Origin: an uncultured Clostridia bacterium
GTDB taxonomy: Bacteria; Bacillota; Clostridia; Oscillospirales; Ruminococcaceae
Length of the DNA stretch: 8,728 nt
NCBI GenBank assembly: GCA_947628385.1
Contig: CANQZS010000063.1
Location: forward strand, 1 to 8,728
Direction of reading: 5' to 3'
This document shows, piece by piece, positions 1-6,295 of this stretch. The position numbers and the translations under genes are program-made. The notes below the pieces were generated by a model. That model did not search any database. It was given only the letters and a program-made list of their open reading frames with translations, and was not told the DNA's origin. How positions within the stretch are numbered: the first letter of the stretch is position 1; every line of letters starts with the position of its first letter.

Positions 1-62
1 TTTATTCTATCAGATTTTCGTCTATCTCTCTACTTTTTTTTCTTAATTTTGTCCAATATCTA

Positions 63-76
63 TTGTAGTACTACAA
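63..76. repeat. Perfect 14-bp palindrome, candidate operator
   Basis: The sequence TTGTAGTACTACAA is a perfect inverted repeat centred about 37 bases upstream of the -35 hexamer at 106. A second, AT-only perfect palindrome (TAAAATTTAAATTTTA) follows at 82-97 and could act as an UP element. The first has mixed composition and is less likely to arise by chance in this AT-rich stretch, so it may bind a dimeric regulator. It does not match the NrdR, Rex or PerR consensus sites as I know them. The regulatory role is inference. Confidence 0.3.
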
Positions 77-105
77 AAAGTTAAAATTTAAATTTTATCA
101 GCCTA

Positions 106-134
106 TTGACAAATATCCACCAAAATGGTATAAT
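106..134 (+). promoter_or_regulatory. Consensus sigma-A promoter for the NrdD-tail-like gene
   Basis: The -35 box TTGACA (106-111) and the -10 box TATAAT (129-134) are both perfect consensus and sit 17 bases apart. AT-rich tracts lie directly upstream. Transcription should begin near 141, giving a leader of about 58 bases before the chosen start codon at 199. A promoter this good suggests strong expression unless a regulator represses it. Confidence 0.88.
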
Positions 135-140
135 TATATA

Positions 141-170
141 AAGCCGGTAAGGATCAATGTTCCGCGGCTT
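141..170 (+). promoter_or_regulatory. 5'-leader hairpin at the predicted transcript start
   Basis: AAGCCG (141-146) pairs with CGGCTT (165-170), and GGA (151-153) can pair with TCC (161-163) inside, around a loop at 154-160. The hairpin begins at the predicted first transcribed base, a position typical of 5' stems that protect mRNA from decay. It also holds the ATG at 157 in its loop, which argues against that codon being the start. It is too small and simple to call a known riboswitch. Confidence 0.4.
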
Positions 171-198
171 GGGAATAATAATGAAAGGAAAGATGTTT

Positions 199-468
199 AT
201 GGAGATCGTTGTTAAAAATGGCACCATCACCGAGGAGGAAAAAAATAATTACGTTAAATACGTAAAGGAAAAGGATCCTAATAAGGAGCTTGTTTACCTT
301 GAAATAGATCTTGACGGCGATTTCGTCGATCTTAAATATCAGTTCGAGGATATTCCCTTTGAACGTATCCGCCGCGTAACAGGCTACCTTACAGGAACTC
401 TTGACCGCTGGAACGACGCTAAGCGTGCAGAGGAAAGAGACAGAGTAAAGCACGGCATTTGCTGCTGA
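199..468 (+). CDS. Small NrdD C-terminal (glycyl radical) domain-like protein
   Basis: This 89-residue protein resembles only the C-terminal tail of class III anaerobic ribonucleoside-triphosphate reductase (NrdD). Residues 57-86 contain RRVTGYL, then RWNDAK and DRVKH. They parallel the E. coli NrdD tail, recalled as RRVCGYL, RPFNAGK and RRVKH, in which the GYL glycine carries the radical; Gly62 is the equivalent here. The CxxC pairs that bind zinc in NrdD and the ten-stranded barrel are absent. Residues 1-56 are an acidic, mixed alpha/beta segment I do not recognise. I chose ATG 199 because AAAGG (184-188) lies 10 bases before it; in-frame ATGs at 157, 181 and 193 are worse placed. The gene is monocistronic with its own strong promoter. 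A role as a YfiD/GrcA-like spare radical domain for NrdD is inference; a regulatory or non-radical role is possible. The two C-terminal cysteines are unexplained. Confidence 0.75.
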   Translation: MEIVVKNGTITEEEKNNYVKYVKEKDPNKELVYLEIDLDGDFVDLKYQFEDIPFERIRRVTGYLTGTLDRWNDAKRAEERDRVKHGICC

Positions 469-491
469 GCAGCGAAAGGAGCGCCGCAAGC

Positions 492-546
492 AAAAGATAT
501 TTATGGCTGTAATATAAGGAATATTTTTATATTCATAAATCTTTTT
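492..546 (+). terminator. AT-rich hairpin, possible weak first terminator
   Basis: ATTTATG (499-505) pairs with CATAAAT (534-540), and AATATAA (511-517) pairs with TTATATT (527-533) inside it. AAAAG (492-496) can pair with CTTTT (541-545), leaving small bulges. The structure sits just after the small gene and ends in a short T run. The stem is almost entirely A/T, so it is weak as a terminator and could be a coincidence of composition. The much stronger terminator at 641-690 follows. The sequence between them (547-640) shows nothing I can name. Confidence 0.25.
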
Positions 547-640
547 CTGACGGGAATAGTATTTGTATAATTACTTCCGCATAAAATGCAGAGCGCTTAT
601 GCGCCGAAGCTTTGCAGAAGTTGTTTATATAAAGCTTTTA

Positions 641-690
641 TCTGCGAAAGGGGAAATATCTGCGGATATTCCCCATTCGCAGAATTTTTT
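641..690 (+). terminator. Strong intrinsic terminator with UNCG loop
   Basis: The stem pairs TCTGCGAA (641-648) with TTCGCAGA (676-683), and continues as GGGG (650-653) with CCCC (671-674) and AATATC (655-660) with GATATT (665-670). One A/A mismatch and one bulged A interrupt it. The loop is TGCG closed by C-G, a stable UNCG tetraloop. Six T residues follow at 685-690. It ends the transcript from the promoter at 106 and insulates the promoter at 711. Confidence 0.88.
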
Positions 691-710
691 ATTATTTCAT
701 GCTAACACTC

Positions 711-739
711 TTTACATTTTTTCCGTAATATGCTAAAAT
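711..739 (+). promoter_or_regulatory. Extended -10 promoter for the aldo/keto reductase
   Basis: TTTACA (711-716) and TAAAAT (734-739) are separated by 17 bases, and TG at 731-732 gives an extended -10 element (TGCTAAAAT). The predicted transcription start is near 746, so the leader would be only about 16 bases long and would hold little beyond the ribosome binding site. Confidence 0.7.
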
Positions 740-744
740 ATTGT

Positions 745-751
745 AAAGGAG
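745..751 (+). promoter_or_regulatory. Ribosome binding site that fixes the TTG start
   Basis: AAAGGAG ends one base before an in-frame GTG at 753, far too close for initiation there, and 10 bases before an in-frame TTG at 762. The spacing therefore favours TTG 762. That start also gives the expected N-terminus (MKLGFGLMRLP) for this reductase family. Confidence 0.72.
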
Positions 752-761
752 AGTGATAATT

Positions 762-1865
762 TTGAAGCTTGGTTTTGGTCTTATGCGTCTGCCGATGCTT
801 GATCCAGAAAACATAGACATCGAGCAGGTCAAAAAAATGGCGGATTCCTTTATTGCCGCCGGCGGTACATACTTTGATACCGCCTATCCGTATCATCAGG
901 GGAAAAGTGAAATTGCTTTCCGCGAAGCAGTGGTGAAGCGTTATCCCAGAGAAAGCTATACCGTTACCGACAAGCTCCCCATGTTCAGTATCAAAAAAGC
1001 CGAGGAAATGCAGCCTATCTTTGACGAACAGCTGCGCCGCTGCGGCGTGGAATATTTCGATTATTACTGGCTCCACGCTCTCGGAAACGATACATACAAC
1101 CTTTCGGAGCAGATAGGTGCCTTTGAGTTCATTGCTCAGAAAAAGGCTGAGGGCAAGGTAAAGCATATCGGATTTTCGTTCCATGATTCCGCAGAGGTGC
1201 TTGATAAGATCCTTACAAATCATAAGGAAATAGAATTCGTTCAACTCCAGATCAACTATCTGGATCTTGACGATCCCAACGTACAGGCGCGCAAATGCTA
1301 TGAAACTGCGGTACGGCACGGAAAGCCGGTGATCGTTATGGAGCCTGTAAAGGGCGGCGCGTTAGCAAACGTTCCCGAAAAAGCAGAGGATCTGATGAAA
1401 GCCCGCGAGCCCGAAATGTCTCCGGCGTCATGGGCAATACGCTATGCGGCGTCATATGATAATGTTATGATGGTACTTTCCGGAATGAGCAATATGGAGC
1501 AGATGAATGACAATCTCAGCTTCATGAAAGAATTCAAGCCGCTGTCAAATGACGAATCCGAAATGGTGCTTGAATGTGCGGATATTATCCGCAGCAGCAT
1601 TTCCATAAAATGCACAGCCTGCCGTTACTGCACAGACGGCTGTCCAAAAAAGATCCCGATACCTGATCTTTTCAAGCTGTTCAACGATCTGAAGCGTTAT
1701 GGCAGATCTCAGGAAAAGAAAGCCGCAGAGGATCATGCAGCGCTTACAAAGGAAAGCGGAAAGGCGTCCGACTGCATAAAATGCGGCAAATGTGAGGAGC
1801 ATTGTCCGCAGCATCTTCCGATAAGGGAATATCTTGCGAACATTGCGTCTGTTATGGAAAAATAA
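762..1865 (+). CDS. Aldo/keto reductase with C-terminal 4Fe-4S ferredoxin motifs
   Basis: A 367-residue cytoplasmic NAD(P)H-dependent oxidoreductase of the aldo/keto reductase superfamily, in the clostridial branch with a ferredoxin-like tail (COG1453 type). The barrel begins with GFGLMRLP. It keeps the usual catalytic set: Asp39 and Tyr44 in FDTAYPY, Lys71 in TDKLP and His105 in YWLHALG. The C-terminus carries two CxxCxxCxxxCP motifs, Cys284/287/290/294 and Cys338/341/344/348, each able to help bind a 4Fe-4S cluster. The TTG start is chosen from the ribosome binding site spacing. The gene has its own promoter and a terminator just after its stop, so it is monocistronic, and its neighbours say nothing about its substrate. 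Electron exchange between the clusters and a redox partner is expected from the family; the physiological substrate is unknown. Confidence 0.93.
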   Translation: MKLGFGLMRLPMLDPENIDIEQVKKMADSFIAAGGTYFDTAYPYHQGKSEIAFREAVVKRYPRESYTVTDKLPMFSIKKAEEMQPIFDEQLRRCGVEYFDYYWLHALGNDTYNLSEQIGAFEFIAQKKAEGKVKHIGFSFHDSAEVLDKILTNHKEIEFVQLQINYLDLDDPNVQARKCYETAVRHGKPVIVMEPVKGGALANVPEKAEDLMKAREPEMSPASWAIRYAASYDNVMMVLSGMSNMEQMNDNLSFMKEFKPLSNDESEMVLECADIIRSSISIKCTACRYCTDGCPKKIPIPDLFKLFNDLKRYGRSQEKKAAEDHAALTKESGKASDCIKCGKCEEHCPQHLPIREYLANIASVMEK

Positions 1866-1889
1866 ACGAAAAATCAATTATTACTATGC

Positions 1890-1934
1890 AAAAAGCTCCC
1901 TGTCGGAGATTTCCGACAGGGAGCCTGCTTTTTT
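1890..1934. terminator. Bidirectional intrinsic terminator between convergent genes
   Basis: GCTCCCTGTCGGA (1895-1907) and TCCGACAGGGAGC (1912-1924) form a perfect 13-bp stem with a GATT loop. On the plus strand TTTTTT follows at 1929-1934. On the minus strand the A run at 1890-1894 becomes a T tract directly after the stem. It can end both the reductase transcript and the large leftward operon, which converge here only 79 bases apart. Confidence 0.93.
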
Positions 1935-1944
1935 ATTAAATATA

Positions 1945-3033
1945 TTACATACCTGTAAGTCCGGAACGCGCAATACCTTCGGTGAAATTCTTTTGCAGAC
2001 AGATATAAAGTATCAGTATCGGCAGTATCGAAATGAGACAGCCGGATTCCATCCATACTATAAGCTCTCTTACATTTACCGAGCTTGCATCGTTTCCGAA
2101 TATTATTCTTGTAAGATTTCCGTCAAGGTTCTTAAGCATAAGCGCTATGGTCTTGTTCTCGGTAAAGAACGATGTACTTACATAGTAGTCGTTCCAGTAC
2201 CATACGATCGAGAACAGAAATACCGTCAGGAACGTTGATCCTGCGTTCGGGATCATTACTCTTACAAATGTGGTCAGAGGTGAGCAGCCGTCAAGCGCAG
2301 CAGCGTCCTCAAGCTCCTTGGGAAGTCCTCTGAAAGACTGTCTGAACAGGAATATGAACAGTCCGGCTCTTAATCCGTTAGCCGTCAGCGCAGGTAAATA
2401 CATCGGAACAGGTGAGTTTATGAAATTGATGTAATTTCCTGTTATTGCATGGAATATTCCCAGCGGATTGAAGTAGCGGAAAAACATATACTGCGGGATA
2501 AGTATGATCTGCGGGGGAACAAGTATCATCATGATAACTACAAAGAAGAGTATGTTCTTTCCTTTGAAATTATATCTCGCAAATCCGTATCCTGTGATAG
2601 CACAGGTGATTACCTGTACCAGCGAACAGCCTATGTTCAGCACCATGGTATTTCCGAGAGTTTTCCAGAAGTCCATAGCACGGATCGCGTCCTTGATGTT
2701 GGACAGCGTGAATGTTTTCGGTATCCACATGATCGTCGGATCGTTCATATCAGCTCTCGGACGGAACGCCGCAGAGACCATGAACAGCAGCGGATAAAGA
2801 ATGATAAAGCAAAGTCCGAAAACTATTATTCCTCTGAATATGGGCCAAACCGCTTCAATAGCCTGCTTGCGCTTTAAATATCTCTGCTCCTCGGGAGTGA
2901 GGCACTCCATTCTTTTCTTGAAGCGCTCTCTTTTCTCCTTACGGGACATCTTAGGTTCCTTTGGCGGCTTTTCCGCTTTATGCTTTGCAAGGAAATCGGC
3001 GACCGCATTTTTCTTTACAGTTGTATCAGCCAT
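1945..3033 (-). CDS. Sugar ABC transporter permease, MalG type (CUT1)
   Basis: This 362-residue inner-membrane subunit of a carbohydrate importer is the last gene of the operon. About six hydrophobic segments are visible, roughly at 66-88, 127-150, 160-180, 222-236, 266-285 and 333-348. The cytoplasmic EAA loop (about 242-262; EDAAALDG then VRVMIPN), which docks on the ATPase, marks the binding-protein-dependent permease family. The usual MalG-type C-terminal motif is present (FTEGIARSG). Residues 1-60 are an unusually long, lysine/arginine-rich cytoplasmic tail before the first membrane segment; family members are usually nearer 280-300 residues. The start is supported by AAGGAGG at 3043-3049, nine bases upstream, overlapping the stop of the MalF-type gene. 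It should pair with that permease. Substrate unknown; a shared MsmX-type ATPase is likely because none is encoded here. Confidence 0.93.
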   Translation of the reverse strand: MADTTVKKNAVADFLAKHKAEKPPKEPKMSRKEKRERFKKRMECLTPEEQRYLKRKQAIEAVWPIFRGIIVFGLCFIILYPLLFMVSAAFRPRADMNDPTIMWIPKTFTLSNIKDAIRAMDFWKTLGNTMVLNIGCSLVQVITCAITGYGFARYNFKGKNILFFVVIMMILVPPQIILIPQYMFFRYFNPLGIFHAITGNYINFINSPVPMYLPALTANGLRAGLFIFLFRQSFRGLPKELEDAAALDGCSPLTTFVRVMIPNAGSTFLTVFLFSIVWYWNDYYVSTSFFTENKTIALMLKNLDGNLTRIIFGNDASSVNVRELIVWMESGCLISILPILILYICLQKNFTEGIARSGLTGM

Positions 3034-3047
3034 TTTATCCGACCTCC

Positions 3048-3974
3048 TTAATCATCGTACCATACGAGCTTGTTCATTATCCAGAAGATAATTCCCAATG
3101 CCACAAGTATGATACCGAAATAGCTCCATGCCATTGCTGCGGAATAACCGTATTTCCATTCGCTCTGAACGCTCAGCAGACGTTCCATTACCTGATTCGT
3201 CGGATCCGTAAATGCGTCGATAACGGTATAAACGATGTTTACAAGGATCATAGGCGAAATGTAGGGAAGAGTTATTTTCCAGAAAAATTCCCACGATGTC
3301 GCGCCCTCGATCGCAGCCGCTTCCTTAGCGGAAGCCGGTATTCCTTGGAGAGCCGACAGGAATACGATTATCTGGATACCGCATTTCCATACAAGGTTCA
3401 GAATATCCGACGTTACTGTGGTCAGCATTTCGGTAAATTTATCGCCGAATCCGTATATTCCTATAAACTCAAGCAATTGGTCTACCATGTCCGCCTCAAA
3501 CATTGTTGAGAACTGCTCCGCGCTGTTGTTTCCGCCTGTTTCAAGGTCGCCTGTGATTATTGCATAAACAGGACCCGTAGCAATGATTACCGGCAGGAAA
3601 AATACAGCTCTTGCAAATGTTCTGCCTCTGAACTTCTGATTGATAACTATTGCAACGAAAAGCGAGAAAACAACGATGATCGGGAGATTCAGCGCCATAT
3701 CCTGCAGAGATTCAACAAGATACTGTCTGAAATTCGGATCCGTCATGAATGCATTTTTGTAATTCAGGAAAATATTTGTCTGACCGGTTTTATTGTCTAC
3801 CAAAGGTGTAATTGCAAGATAGCCGGTTTCCGGAGTTACATTGTGGAATGAATAGTAAAAGGACTGTATGAGCGGCACTATAAAGAACATCAGCGCTCCG
3901 ATGAACCATAGAGCTATAAAGCCGTAGCCGTAAAGACCTTTTTTCTTTTCGTAGGATAAATTAAGTCTTTTCAT
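3048..3974 (-). CDS. Sugar ABC transporter permease, MalF type (CUT1)
   Basis: A 308-residue membrane subunit of a carbohydrate ABC importer. Hydrophobic segments lie near residues 16-36, 97-112, 122-140, 191-209, 241-257 and 285-300. The EAA loop is clear at about 217-237 (KEAAAIEG, then WKITLP). The extracytoplasmic loop between the first two segments (about 37-96) is long, as expected for MalF-like subunits. The start codon overlaps the stop of the upstream DUF5696 gene by one base (TGATG). Its ribosome binding site GGAAAGGAGG (3985-3994) lies inside that gene, so the two are probably translationally coupled. Only 14 bases separate it from the MalG-type gene downstream, its probable dimer partner. 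Family and role are secure; the sugar is not visible from sequence. Confidence 0.94.
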   Translation of the reverse strand: MKRLNLSYEKKKGLYGYGFIALWFIGALMFFIVPLIQSFYYSFHNVTPETGYLAITPLVDNKTGQTNIFLNYKNAFMTDPNFRQYLVESLQDMALNLPIIVVFSLFVAIVINQKFRGRTFARAVFFLPVIIATGPVYAIITGDLETGGNNSAEQFSTMFEADMVDQLLEFIGIYGFGDKFTEMLTTVTSDILNLVWKCGIQIIVFLSALQGIPASAKEAAAIEGATSWEFFWKITLPYISPMILVNIVYTVIDAFTDPTNQVMERLLSVQSEWKYGYSAAMAWSYFGIILVALGIIFWIMNKLVWYDD

Positions 3975-6265
3975 CAGCCGATTACCTCCTTTCCTACATA
4001 GTCGTACATACTGATCGTTCTGCCGTTATTTGTAACTGTCTTGTTTTCAAGATCGACCAATGTAGTTACGCCGTTTGTATATACCGTTTCGATCTGAGTA
4101 TCGGAAAGAATGTTATAATCCGCGATCTGTACTCCCTCTACTCCGGAAAGAGCGTCCTTAACGAATTTATAGCAGCCTGCCGCGTCATCTACCCAGTATT
4201 TGTAGTCCGCATAGTAAAGAATATCATACTTGGTATCCTTTAATTCGTTAGCGTCCTCGGCGACAAAATCAAAGTGGAGGTTCGATCCGCTCGCTATAGC
4301 TCTGAGAACAAGATCGGATATTTGAGCGTCGCCGTTTACCGCAGTGGTGGATACCGGCTTAAGACCGCTCATAACGATCTGGTAGAATGGTATCTCCGTA
4401 TCGAAAACATCATATTTGCTCGAGCTGAGCGGCACGTTGGAAATATGATCTACATATTTAAGAACGTAAGCGTTTGCTCCGTCTGCAAGTATTGACGGAA
4501 CGGAGGCTTTAAGGCTCTCCATATAGTCCTGCAGGTTGTTCTTGAACATTTCTCTTGAAACGGACTTCTTTCCATAATCTCCGTAAATGACCGTAGTTGC
4601 GCTGCCAACGGAAATATTGTCCAGACCTGCTTTGCTGTAGCTCTTGGCAAGATTGGTGAACATCTTTTCATACTTTCTCGGGCTGAGCAGCGACATTGCG
4701 TCGTAATACTTGTTTTCTACTCCGTGAGCAAGATCATATACGATCTGTCTTGAATAAGCGTTTGAAACTCTTATGGTCGTATCCGTCATTGTAAAGTAGC
4801 CGCTTCCGCTCTTGAACGTCAGGTTATCTACTGCCGGATATATCTTTATTCCGTTGGAATCAGCGTAATCCATAAGCTTGTTGAAATCGCTCTTTCCTCC
4901 GAGTATGGAAGCGGGCTTTGCCTTGTCGGAGACCTTTTCCTTGATGTCCGCAGTAGTCCACTGGTGGTACTGAACGGTCATATCGTCAACTCCCAAGGAA
5001 TTGAGCTGTTCAAGGATATTCTGAGCGTCCTCAAATGCAGTTGTCTTATGCTGTAGAGTTACGGGGAATCCGAGGATAGGCTCCTGCTTCATTGTTGCTC
5101 CGTAGAAATCTACATAGAGGGAATTATCGCCCGTATATTCCGATCTTTCTACTCCCTTATCGGAGGTCAGGTAATTCCTGTAAGCGTCTGCAATATCTAC
5201 ATAATCCACATCGGACTTATCGCTGTTGGAAACGGGATAATATCTTACCTCTATCTCCGGAACGAGTATTCCTCTCTTTTCAAATACCCTGAGCGGGTTA
5301 GCGTCGCCGCCCATAAGGAATTCATCGGAGGTCCTTATCTCAAAATCGAAGTAGCAGGAATTGTAGCTGGTGTTTTTCTGACCTGCGACATATGCGTTGA
5401 TCGTAGCACAGGTGTCTCCCTTATCCGCAACGACCATCATTGCGCTGTCGCCCTTGACTATACCGAACATCGGGAGGTAAACATTTCGTCCCGTAGTAGG
5501 CTTGGTGGTTTTTACTGCGGTAATATCATTTCCGTATACCTTGCCCTGATAAACTCTGTAGCCTGCCTTGTTGTTATTGAAGTTTATCAATGCGCCGCTG
5601 CCGTCCGGTATGACGTAGTAGCCCTCTTCGTCCATTTCGGCAGCTCCGAAGGTAGAAAGGAATGCCATATCGGTAATGATCTTATCGCTGTTCTTTTCGG
5701 TTATCTGTGAGGTATCGACATTCAGGCTCATATAATCGTCATGGAGAGTATATGTTACCGGAATAACGATCTCGGCGTCGGTAAAATCATATGTTACCGT
5801 CACGCTGTCTCCTGATGCCTGCATTGCCGCATCGCTTCGCGCCTTGCTCTGGTTGGTGGTAGTACGTCTCTTGGAGGGTTCTCCGAATGTGAGCGTCATT
5901 CCCGATTTAAGCTCCTGCTTCTGAGCGGCTTTACCTGCGGAAGCGTCTGCGTTTATCGGATTTGACCACCATATCTTTCCTGTATTCTTGTCCTGCAATG
6001 CTATGGTAATATCTTTATCGTTATAATAAAGCGCCAGCTTGCTGTTTTCAGCCGCAAGCTTCATTTCAGCCATTGCCTGCTCGTCTGTGATGAGCGGTTC
6101 GTCCTCGTCCATAGCGTAGTCGTCCTCGGATATTGCCTCGCTTTCCTCCGAAGCGGAGGTATCGGAAGCGGCTTCATCGTCCGAGCTTGCCGGCATTGCG
6201 CACATAGGGACTATCATTGCAAGGCAGCAAAGACAAGCTAAAAGCTTTTTCATCTTTTTCTGCAT
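3974..6265 (-). CDS. Secreted DUF5696 protein, glycosidase-like architecture
   Basis: A 763-residue exported protein that I recognise as DUF5696-like, a family often next to sugar ABC transporters and without an established function. Residues 1-26 are a signal peptide (KKMKK then a cysteine-rich hydrophobic core), probably cut near AMPA. Residues 29-57 are a strongly acidic linker. About 62-345 looks beta-rich, with NTGKIWWSNP at 94-103, as in sugar-binding or mutarotase-like domains. About 383-680 has spaced strand-like blocks (YVDFYGA, VDDMTVQYHQW, IKIYPAVDN, VIYGDYG, AYVLKYVDH, LHFDFVAE) resembling a TIM barrel. The end (about 715-763) resembles a small beta domain common after glycosidase barrels. 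Asp480, Asp563 and Asp606 are possible active-site acids, but this is a guess. No C-terminal anchor is seen. The ribosome binding site is weak (GTGGTG). Extracellular glycan binding or hydrolysis upstream of import is inference. Confidence 0.8.
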   Translation of the reverse strand: MQKKMKKLLACLCCLAMIVPMCAMPASSDDEAASDTSASEESEAISEDDYAMDEDEPLITDEQAMAEMKLAAENSKLALYYNDKDITIALQDKNTGKIWWSNPINADASAGKAAQKQELKSGMTLTFGEPSKRRTTTNQSKARSDAAMQASGDSVTVTYDFTDAEIVIPVTYTLHDDYMSLNVDTSQITEKNSDKIITDMAFLSTFGAAEMDEEGYYVIPDGSGALINFNNNKAGYRVYQGKVYGNDITAVKTTKPTTGRNVYLPMFGIVKGDSAMMVVADKGDTCATINAYVAGQKNTSYNSCYFDFEIRTSDEFLMGGDANPLRVFEKRGILVPEIEVRYYPVSNSDKSDVDYVDIADAYRNYLTSDKGVERSEYTGDNSLYVDFYGATMKQEPILGFPVTLQHKTTAFEDAQNILEQLNSLGVDDMTVQYHQWTTADIKEKVSDKAKPASILGGKSDFNKLMDYADSNGIKIYPAVDNLTFKSGSGYFTMTDTTIRVSNAYSRQIVYDLAHGVENKYYDAMSLLSPRKYEKMFTNLAKSYSKAGLDNISVGSATTVIYGDYGKKSVSREMFKNNLQDYMESLKASVPSILADGANAYVLKYVDHISNVPLSSSKYDVFDTEIPFYQIVMSGLKPVSTTAVNGDAQISDLVLRAIASGSNLHFDFVAEDANELKDTKYDILYYADYKYWVDDAAGCYKFVKDALSGVEGVQIADYNILSDTQIETVYTNGVTTLVDLENKTVTNNGRTISMYDYVGKEVIG

Positions 6266-6295
6266 TCGTTATTTCACCACTTTTCGTTTTTAGTA

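Noticed and set aside
1..62. Possible gene end or terminator at the left edge (T-rich run near 33-45)
   Set aside because: The stretch is AT-rich with a T tract, but no stem precedes it and no coding frame reaches it, so nothing can be supported.
157..198. Longer start for the NrdD-tail-like protein at ATG 157, 181 or 193
   Set aside because: The ATG at 157 falls in the leader hairpin and its nearest purine run is only about three bases away. The ATG at 181 has no Shine-Dalgarno sequence, and the one at 193 is only four bases after AAAGG. ATG 199 has the best spacing.
702..1319. 205-residue open frame on the minus strand inside the reductase gene
   Set aside because: It lies wholly opposite a well-recognised enzyme gene, runs into the promoter region, has no ribosome binding site I can see and resembles no family.
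2961..3509. 182-residue plus-strand open frame across the two permease genes
   Set aside because: It is antisense to two clear membrane protein genes and crosses their junction. Its protein is low in hydrophobic blocks and shows no domain, so it is a shadow frame.
6232..6265. Lipobox (LLAC) in the DUF5696 signal peptide
   Set aside because: The cysteine is at residue 11, directly after the basic N-region with no hydrophobic core before it. An ordinary signal peptidase I site after AMPA fits better.
3974..6265. DUF5696 protein as the missing solute-binding protein of the transporter
   Set aside because: It is far longer than CUT1 binding proteins (about 400-550 residues), lacks a lipobox anchor and shows a barrel-like rather than a two-lobed binding-protein pattern.
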